A stretch of DNA of 7,145 nt, taken from assembly GCA_017437705.1 (NCBI GenBank), contig JAFRYJ010000258.1, positions 1 to 7,145 of the forward strand, given 5' to 3'. Both the position numbers and the translations under genes were made by a program. Numbering within the stretch: the first letter of the stretch is position 1; the number at the start of each line of letters is the position of its first letter. Below, piece by piece: positions 1-5,295 of the stretch. Below the pieces are notes generated by a model. The model saw only the letters and a list, made by a program, of their open reading frames with translations, was not told where the DNA came from and did no database searches. This stretch comes from Lachnospiraceae bacterium (GTDB lineage Bacteria > Bacillota_A > Clostridia > Lachnospirales > Lachnospiraceae).

Positions 1-341
1 ACAGCGCCTATACTTTTATTTATTCGAAACGGAGCCATACGCCGGCCGCTAAGCTTGAAAGTGTTTCAAATGAGCAGGAGATAAAGGAAAGATTCGACCG
101 GATCCTGGAGGCTGTAAAGGAGACGGGAGAGCTTCGGACAAAAAGGCATACGGGCATGACGCTGCCGGTGCTTTTCGAGGAACCTGATGCAAAGGATCCT
201 TCGATGATCACGGGAAGGCTGTCCTGCAATACGGTGGTGCACGTGAAGGGCGACGAGTCGCTTATCGGCACCATCGCAGACGTGAAACTTGATGAATGCC
301 GCGGCTTTTATTACATGGGAAGCCTTGCGGGAGATGCATGA
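1..341 (+). CDS. miaB: tRNA-2-methylthio-N6-dimethylallyladenosine synthase MiaB, C-terminal end (5' truncated by window edge)
   Basis: Only the last 112 full codons are visible; the reading frame starts at base 3 and the gene begins outside the window. MiaB is a radical-SAM, two-[4Fe-4S] enzyme that adds a methylthio group to i6A37 in tRNAs reading UNN codons. The radical-SAM core and cysteines lie upstream and cannot be seen. What is visible is the end of the catalytic domain, with the family signature YSKRxxTPAA (fragment residues 7-16; here SH replaces the usual TG) and the helix ERFDRILEAV (29-38). A TRAM RNA-binding domain follows (about residues 52-112) with MITGRLSCNTVVHVKG and LIGTIADVKLDE. 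The end is typical for the family (FYYMGSLAGDA). MiaB lies upstream of mutS in many Clostridia, which agrees with the right-hand part of the window. No convincing terminator follows the stop codon. A related methylthiotransferase (MtaB, RimO) is less likely given the YSKR..TPAA and TRAM wording together with the mutSL neighbourhood. Confidence 0.92.
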   Translation, partial: SAYTFIYSKRSHTPAAKLESVSNEQEIKERFDRILEAVKETGELRTKRHTGMTLPVLFEEPDAKDPSMITGRLSCNTVVHVKGDESLIGTIADVKLDECRGFYYMGSLAGDA

Positions 342-353
342 TTCTGATAAAAT
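325..353 (+). promoter_or_regulatory. weak candidate sigma-A promoter for glnN
   Basis: TTGCGG at 325-330 (3 of 6 to the -35 consensus) is followed after 17 bases by TAAAAT at 348-353 (5 of 6 to the -10 consensus). Transcription would start near 360 and leave a leader of about 80 bases before glnN. The -35 lies inside the miaB coding end. The spacing is ideal but the -35 is poor, so this is a guess. Read-through from miaB is the alternative. Confidence 0.25.
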
Positions 354-370
354 ATTCTGTGTTTTTTAAC

Positions 371-422
371 GGCCGGAAAACAAGCAATACGGGTGCGCGC
401 TGTATAAGAGACAGCCGGCCCG
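371..422 (+). promoter_or_regulatory. GC-rich foldable leader upstream of glnN
   Basis: GGCCGG at 371-376 is the exact reverse complement of CCGGCC at 415-420, a 6-bp GC-only stem enclosing 38 bases. Inside it, GCTGT (399-403) can pair with ACAGC (411-415) around a 7-base loop, and CGGG (390-393) can pair with CCCG (419-422). The outer stem and the CGGG/CCCG pairing compete for the same 3' strand, so two alternative folds can be drawn. The ribosome binding site starts only six bases after the structure. I recognise no known riboswitch, and it does not fit the paired six-base-loop ANTAR target. The caution on 401-414 (Tn5 mosaic-end match) applies to any fold drawn here. Confidence 0.3.
401..414 (+). 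other. 14-base exact match to Tn5 mosaic end / tagmentation adapter
   Basis: TGTATAAGAGACAG is identical to the inner 14 of the 19 bases of the Tn5 mosaic end (AGATGTGTATAAGAGACAG) that sits next to the insert in tagmentation sequencing libraries. The outer five positions do not match (396-400 is CGCGC). It may be an untrimmed adapter remnant left in an assembly, or a natural sequence that happens to match. It lies between genes and disrupts no reading frame. No transposase or full mosaic end is visible, so it is not evidence for a mobile element. Confidence 0.5.
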
Positions 423-427
423 ATAAG

Positions 428-433
428 AAGGAG
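428..433 (+). promoter_or_regulatory. ribosome binding site that sets the glnN start
   Basis: AAGGAG at 428-433 lies eight bases before the TTG at 442, an ideal distance. The first in-frame ATG (451) would be 17 bases away, too far to use this site. The site is therefore the main reason for choosing the TTG start. Confidence 0.8.
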
Positions 434-441
434 AAACTGCT

Positions 442-2553
442 TTGGAAGATATGATCAATATTTCGGAAATATTCGGATCAAAGGTTTTTGATGATGCTAC
501 CATGAGGGAGCGCCTTCCTAAAAAGATCTATGCTGAATTCCATGAAAGCATCGACAAGGGCGTTGAAATGGACCGCCATGTTGCTGAGATCGTTGCAAAT
601 GCAATGAAGGACTGGGCCATTGAAAACGGCGCAACCCACTATACGCACTGGTTCCAGCCCCTTACCGGGGTAACTGCTGAAAAGCATGAATCGTTCATAT
701 CTCCCATAGACAACTCCCACGTGCTTATGGAGTTTTCCGCAAAGGAGCTTATAAAGGGCGAGGCGGACGGTTCATCACTTCCTTCGGGAGGCATAAGGGC
801 CACATTCGAGGCCAGGGGATATTCATCATGGGACACCACATCACCTGCATTTATTCACGAATACAAGAACGGATCGATCCTGTGCATTCCTACCATTTTC
901 TGCTCCTATACGGGAGAGACGCTGGATAAGAAAACTCCTCTTTTAAGGTCATGCGAAGCCCTCAACAAGCAGCTTTTACGGATTTTAAAGCTTCTCGGCG
1001 ACGACACGGTAAAGAGAGTCAACGTAAACTGCGGCGCGGAGCAGGAATACTTTCTTGTGCCCAAAGAATACTTCGACAGGAGGGTAGACCTTATCTATGC
1101 CGGCAGGACGCTCTTCGGAGCCAGCGCTCCCAAGGGACAGGAGCTGGACGATCATTATTTCGGCGTGCTTTCGGACGAGCTGGCTGAGTACATGAACGAC
1201 CTCAACCAGGAGCTCTGGAAGATCGGCGTCATGGCCAAGACGCAGCACAACGAGGCGGCGCCGGGCCAGCACGAGCTGGTGCCCTTATACGAGGTGGCAA
1301 ACGTTGCCAGCGATCACAACCAGCTTGTAATGGAGACCATGAAGAAGGTGGCGGTGCGCCACGGACTGTTCTGCCTTCTCAACGAGAAGCCCTTCGCAGG
1401 TATCAACGGCTCCGGCAAGCACAACAACTGGTCTATCATGACAGACACCGGAAAGAACCTTCTGGATCCAGGAAAGCATAAAAAGGAAAAGCCCATTTTC
1501 CTGCTCATCATCGCATCGGTGGTAAGAGCGCTGGATAAGTATTCGCCCCTTTTAAGACAGGCGATATCCACCGCAGCCAACGACCTGAGGCTTGGATCCG
1601 ACGAGGCGCCTCCCGCCGTTATATCCATCTTCCTGGGCGACGAGCTGGAAAATACGATGGAAAGTTATATCAACGGAAAGGAAGGCGGATTTTCGAAATA
1701 CGGCGACGACCTCAGTTTCGGCGTCACCTCAGTACCCTTTGTTAAAAAGGATTCGACGGACAGGAACCGTACATCGCCCTTCGCATTTACCGGAAACAAG
1801 TTCGAGTTCAGGATGGTGGGCTCGATGGCATCACTGTCCGACTCAACTTCCGTGCTGAATACCATCCTTGCAGATTCCTTCAAGAAGGCGGCGGACTATA
1901 TCGAGGCCGCAGAGGACAGGGAAAAGGCCGTTCACGAGATCATCGCAAAGATGTATTCGGAGCACAGGAGAGTAGTGTTCAACGGCAACAGCTATTCCGA
2001 CGAATGGAAGGAAGAGGCCGCAAAGAGGGGGCTTCCGAACATCACCAATACGGTGGACGCTCTGGATTATCTCACCTGGGACAAGGCTGTGGAACTTTTC
2101 AACGAGCATAATGTGCTCACCAGGTCAGAGCTCCTTTCCAGGCAGCAGATCGGCTACGAGACATATGCCAATACCATAAAGATCGAAGCCAACTGCATGA
2201 TCCAGATGACAAAGAAGGAGATTATCCCCGCGGTCGTTAAATACATGGACGAGCTGGCAGTTGTTAAGCTTCGGCTGGAGAAGAACGGTCTTTCGAACAC
2301 GGCCGTCGAAAATACACTTAAGGAGATCAATTACAATCTTGATCTTCTTTACAGGGAAACGGAAAATCTCGAGAAGATCTGCGCGGACTTCGATGCCGCG
2401 GAGACAGGCAGGGACAAGGCCATCGTGTCAAGGGACAAGCTGAGGCCCGTAATGGACGAGATGAGGACGTATGCCGACAATCTCGAGCTTCTAACTGACA
2501 GGAGATACTGGCCGTTCCCTACATACGGAGAACTGCTTTTCAACGTATTATAA
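442..2553 (+). CDS. glnN: glutamine synthetase, type III (GSIII)
   Basis: This is a complete 703-residue enzyme, close to the roughly 700-730 residues of the GSIII family and much longer than GSI (about 440-470). It joins ammonia to glutamate using ATP in the cytoplasm and is the entry step of nitrogen assimilation. Visible family marks are FEARGYSSWDTTSPAF (122-137), the metal-binding stretch GAEQEYF (198-204, likely ligands E200 and E202), the GSIII-typical FGASAPKGQELDDHYFG (225-241), NEAAPGQHEL (270-279, E271 and E278), NGSGKHNNWS (322-331, H327) and NRTSPFAFTGNKFEFR (442-457, including the E455/R457 pair). A long helical C-terminal part (about 470-680) is also characteristic of GSIII. 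No catalytic residue appears missing. The start is TTG, chosen because a strong ribosome binding site sits eight bases before it; ATG at codon 4 is the alternative. Base and codon use resemble the neighbours, so there is no sign of recent transfer. No GlnR-like operator was found upstream. Its place between miaB and mutS is unusual for its function. Confidence 0.96.
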   Translation: MEDMINISEIFGSKVFDDATMRERLPKKIYAEFHESIDKGVEMDRHVAEIVANAMKDWAIENGATHYTHWFQPLTGVTAEKHESFISPIDNSHVLMEFSAKELIKGEADGSSLPSGGIRATFEARGYSSWDTTSPAFIHEYKNGSILCIPTIFCSYTGETLDKKTPLLRSCEALNKQLLRILKLLGDDTVKRVNVNCGAEQEYFLVPKEYFDRRVDLIYAGRTLFGASAPKGQELDDHYFGVLSDELAEYMNDLNQELWKIGVMAKTQHNEAAPGQHELVPLYEVANVASDHNQLVMETMKKVAVRHGLFCLLNEKPFAGINGSGKHNNWSIMTDTGKNLLDPGKHKKEKPIFLLIIASVVRALDKYSPLLRQAISTAANDLRLGSDEAPPAVISIFLGDELENTMESYINGKEGGFSKYGDDLSFGVTSVPFVKKDSTDRNRTSPFAFTGNKFEFRMVGSMASLSDSTSVLNTILADSFKKAADYIEAAEDREKAVHEIIAKMYSEHRRVVFNGNSYSDEWKEEAAKRGLPNITNTVDALDYLTWDKAVELFNEHNVLTRSELLSRQQIGYETYANTIKIEANCMIQMTKKEIIPAVVKYMDELAVVKLRLEKNGLSNTAVENTLKEINYNLDLLYRETENLEKICADFDAAETGRDKAIVSRDKLRPVMDEMRTYADNLELLTDRRYWPFPTYGELLFNVL

Positions 2554-2569
2554 GATCTTCGGATCTTTT
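2552..2569 (+). terminator. UUCG-capped hairpin overlapping the glnN stop codon, possible weak terminator
   Basis: AAGATC (2552-2557), TTCG loop (2558-2561) and GATCTT (2562-2567) form a perfect 6-bp stem closed by the very stable C(UUCG)G tetraloop. A run of only four T (2566-2569) overlaps the stem end. The first two stem bases are the last two bases of the glnN TAA. The short stem and short T run make it a weak intrinsic terminator at best; it could instead protect the 3' end of the glnN message. Confidence 0.5.
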
Positions 2570-2581
2570 GCAATCAGGCTT

Positions 2582-2611
2582 TAAGGCATGTTGCTGGAGC
2601 GACATGCCTTA
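2582..2611 (+). terminator. strong hairpin between glnN and mutS (terminator-like or regulatory)
   Basis: TAAGGCATGTTGC (2582-2594) pairs with GCGACATGCCTTA (2599-2611) through 13 bp (12 Watson-Crick, one G-U) around a TGGA loop. It is followed by TTAAATCGTTT, too broken a T tract for a textbook intrinsic terminator. It ends 24 bases before the mutS start. It may act with the UUCG hairpin to limit read-through from glnN into mutSL, be an RNA-processing or stability element, or be a protein-binding palindrome. Confidence 0.6.
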
Positions 2612-2624
2612 TTAAATCGTTTAC

Positions 2625-2629
2625 GGGGA
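2625..2629 (+). promoter_or_regulatory. weak ribosome binding site that sets the mutS start
   Basis: GGGGA lies six bases before the ATG at 2636. It is a poor match to AGGAGG but well placed. The upstream in-frame ATG at 2588 has no usable site and lies within the left arm of a hairpin. The contrast with the strong mutL site suggests modest initiation on mutS. Confidence 0.5.
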
Positions 2630-2635
2630 TATGAT

Positions 2636-5287
2636 ATGAGCCTTACACCTATGATGCAGCAATACCTTAAGACAAAAGAACAATACCCGGACTGTATCCT
2701 TTTTTACAGGCTGGGCGATTTCTATGAGATGTTCTTCGACGACGCGAAGATCGCTTCGGATATCCTGGATATCGTTCTTACGGGAAAGGACTGCGGCCTC
2801 GAGGAACGGGCGCCGATGTGCGGGATACCCTATCATGCCATGGAGAATTACCTTTCCACCCTGGTGGAGCACGGCTACAAAGTGGCTGTATGCGAACAGC
2901 TGGAGGATCCCAGGACCGCCAAGGGCATCGTAAAGCGTGATGTGGTAAGGATCGTAACGCCGGGCACCAACATCACCGGTTCGTATCTTAAGGAAGACAG
3001 AAACAACTACATAATGTGCATCGTCTACGAGCCTGAGCGCTTCGGCATTTCCGTGGCGGATATCTCCACCGGCGATTTCTATACGACGGAGATCTCCGAT
3101 GCTTCAAGACTGGAGGAGGAGATCAACAGGTTCCGCCCCTCGGAGATCATATGCAACGAGCTATTCGAGATAAGCGGTTTCGGAAACACAGTCGTAAAGG
3201 ACGGCAGGAGCATCGTGCCTTCTGCACTTAAAAAGCATTATTTCGACGATGAAGACTGCGAAAACACGCTTAAAAAACAGTTCAGGGTGGCAAACCTGGC
3301 AGGCCTCGGGCTCGAGAAGGGGAGCCTCTGCATCATCTCGGGAGGAGCACTCTTAAAGTATCTTTACGATACGCAGAGGACGGATCTTACCCACATCATA
3401 AAGATCACACCCTATGATGCGGGCAATTACATGATAATAGACAACTTCACCTGCAGGAACCTGGAGCTTCTTGAGACCATGAGGGACAAGGAGAAGAAAG
3501 GTACTCTCCTGTGGGTGCTGGACAGGACATGCACGGCTATGGGAGCCAGGACCCTGAGGAACTTCATAGAAAGGCCCTTAAGGAAGAAGGCGGAAATAGA
3601 AAAACGTCTTACGGCCGTGGAAGAGCTGAACGACAGGATAATCGACAGGGAAGAGATAAGGGAATACCTGAACCGGGTCTACGACCTGGAAAGGCTTCTT
3701 GGAAAGATATCGCTGAAGACCGTGAATCCCAGGGATCTTCTGGCTTTAAAGGCATCTGTCTTCGTAATGAAAGACATAAAGACGCTGCTTAAAGGATTTG
3801 ATTCAGAGCTTCTGAAAGAGCTTTATGAGGATCTTGATCCCCTTGCCGACGTGTATGAGCTGCTGGAAGAGAGCATCATGGAGGATGCGGCGGTGTCTGT
3901 CCGTGAAGGAGGCTTTATAAAGGACGGCTACGACAGTGATGTCGACGAGTGCCGCAGGATCAGAAGAGGCGGCAAGGAATGGCTGGCGGAGCTGGAAGCG
4001 CAGGAGAAGGACAAGACAGGCATTAAAAATCTTAAGATCAAGTACAACAAGGTCTTCGGCTACTATATCGAGGTTACGAACTCGTATCTCGACATGGTGC
4101 CCGACGACTGGATCAGGAAGCAGACGCTGACCGGTGCCGAAAGGTTTATCACCCCGGAGCTGAAGGAGATGGAGAATAAGATCCTGGGCGCCCAGGAAAG
4201 GCTCTACGGGCTTGAATACGAGATCTTCTGCACTGTAAGGGACAGGATACTGGAAGAGGCGGGAAGGATCCTTAAAACAGCCAAGGCGGCCGCATATCTG
4301 GATGTTTTGTGCTCCTTCGCCCTTGTGGCCACAAGAAACGGCTACTGCAGGCCCTCGATAAATGAGAAGGGCACCATCAGGATAGAGGCAGGACGTCATC
4401 CGGTGGTAGAGAAGATGCTTCCCGAGGGCATGTTCATCACCAACGATACGGTGATGGACAGGGAAAGGAACCTGATATCGCTTATTACGGGCCCTAATAT
4501 GGCGGGTAAATCAACATATATGAGGCAGGTTGCACTTATAGTTTTAATGGCCCATCTGGGCTCCTTTGTGCCCGCGAAGAAGGCGGACATCTGCATCACG
4601 GACAGGATATTTACCAGGGTAGGCGCCTCCGACGACCTGGCCAGCGGCCAGTCCACCTTTATGGTGGAGATGACGGAGGTGGCCAACATACTGAACAACG
4701 CCACGCCCGACAGCCTTGTCATACTTGATGAGATAGGCCGCGGCACCAGCACCTACGACGGCCTGTCCATAGCATGGAGCATAGTGGAGCATATCTCGGA
4801 GAATGAGAGGATAAGGGCAAAAACGCTGTTTGCCACCCATTATCACGAGCTGACGGGCCTTGAGGAGAAGCTTCCCAACGTAAGGAATTATTCCATCGCG
4901 GTAAAGGAGAACGATGATGACATCATCTTCCTCCGCAAAATAATGGAGGGCCCCGCAGACAGGAGCTACGGCATACAGGTGGCGAAGCTGGCGGGAGTGC
5001 CCGATGATGTTACCGAGAGGGCCAAGGAGGTCCTTAAGGATATTCTGGAAGGCCTGAAGGGAGATGCGGTGCCTTCGGTGCACGCCGAAGAGGAGAAGCC
5101 TGCAGGGGAGAACGTAATGCTTCCCGGGCAGCTGTCCCTTTTCAGCAACGAACCCACGGTGGTATACAATAACGACTATTCCGACATTGCGAGGGAGATC
5201 GTATCAAAGGATCTTTACAACATGACACCAATAGAGACGATGAAGTTCGTGGAAAAGCTGCAGAAGAAGCTGAAAAAGCGAATGTAG
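2636..5287 (+). CDS. mutS: DNA mismatch repair protein MutS
   Basis: This 883-residue MutS is within the usual 850-900 range. It binds base mismatches and small loops as a dimer and, on ATP binding, becomes a sliding clamp that recruits MutL. Residues are counted from the ATG at 2636. The N-terminal mismatch-binding domain starts TPMMQQYL and carries the mismatch-wedging Phe-X-Glu as F29-Y30-E31. The connector (about 125-250) and lever/core domains follow. The DNA-embracing clamp region is around 460-525 ([24 protein letters not shown]). The ATPase has Walker [10 protein letters not shown] (619-627) and Walker [11 protein letters not shown] with D698/E699, then the FATHYHEL motif. A C-terminal tail contains QLSLF (832-836), a consensus sliding-clamp binding pentapeptide, and ends with the [13 protein letters not shown] segment typical of MutS1. 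An in-frame extension to 2588 (16 more residues) is rejected: it has no ribosome binding site, starts inside a hairpin, and the family begins at about M2636. It is translationally linked to mutL. No key residue is missing. This is MutS1, not MutS2, which lacks the Phe-X-Glu domain. Confidence 0.98.
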   Translation: MSLTPMMQQYLKTKEQYPDCILFYRLGDFYEMFFDDAKIASDILDIVLTGKDCGLEERAPMCGIPYHAMENYLSTLVEHGYKVAVCEQLEDPRTAKGIVKRDVVRIVTPGTNITGSYLKEDRNNYIMCIVYEPERFGISVADISTGDFYTTEISDASRLEEEINRFRPSEIICNELFEISGFGNTVVKDGRSIVPSALKKHYFDDEDCENTLKKQFRVANLAGLGLEKGSLCIISGGALLKYLYDTQRTDLTHIIKITPYDAGNYMIIDNFTCRNLELLETMRDKEKKGTLLWVLDRTCTAMGARTLRNFIERPLRKKAEIEKRLTAVEELNDRIIDREEIREYLNRVYDLERLLGKISLKTVNPRDLLALKASVFVMKDIKTLLKGFDSELLKELYEDLDPLADVYELLEESIMEDAAVSVREGGFIKDGYDSDVDECRRIRRGGKEWLAELEAQEKDKTGIKNLKIKYNKVFGYYIEVTNSYLDMVPDDWIRKQTLTGAERFITPELKEMENKILGAQERLYGLEYEIFCTVRDRILEEAGRILKTAKAAAYLDVLCSFALVATRNGYCRPSINEKGTIRIEAGRHPVVEKMLPEGMFITNDTVMDRERNLISLITGPNMAGKSTYMRQVALIVLMAHLGSFVPAKKADICITDRIFTRVGASDDLASGQSTFMVEMTEVANILNNATPDSLVILDEIGRGTSTYDGLSIAWSIVEHISENERIRAKTLFATHYHELTGLEEKLPNVRNYSIAVKENDDDIIFLRKIMEGPADRSYGIQVAKLAGVPDDVTERAKEVLKDILEGLKGDAVPSVHAEEEKPAGENVMLPGQLSLFSNEPTVVYNNDYSDIAREIVSKDLYNMTPIETMKFVEKLQKKLKKRM

Positions 5288-5291
5288 GAGG
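5286..5291 (+). promoter_or_regulatory. strong ribosome binding site of mutL inside the mutS stop codon
   Basis: A perfect AGGAGG at 5286-5291 shares its first two bases with the mutS TAG (5285-5287). It stands four bases before the mutL ATG at 5296, a little short but workable. A ribosome ending mutS would uncover or directly reuse this site, which points to translational coupling of the two repair proteins. The nearer ATG at 5292 is directly next to the site and gives only an 8-codon frame, so 5296 is preferred. Confidence 0.75.
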
Positions 5292-5295
5292 ATGA

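Noticed and set aside
401..414. A Tn5-type transposon end
   Set aside because: Only 14 of 19 bases match, no transposase or second end is visible, and no target duplication is seen. Adapter remnant or chance are better explanations.
342..441. Possible GlnR operator (TGTnA-N7-TnACA) or ANTAR target before glnN
   Set aside because: No matching palindrome was found, and the hairpin loop here is seven bases without the paired six-base loop pattern.
338..454. A 38-codon frame starting with ATG overlapping the miaB stop (ATGA) and ending in the glnN start region
   Set aside because: It has no ribosome binding site, no recognisable sequence, and it spans the foldable leader and the adapter-like 14-mer. 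The ATGA overlap is most likely chance.
2554..2635. A promoter for mutS in the glnN-mutS gap
   Set aside because: TTGCTG at 2591-2596 and TTAAAT at 2612-2617 are only 15 bases apart and overlap the hairpin; no pair with acceptable sequence and spacing was found.
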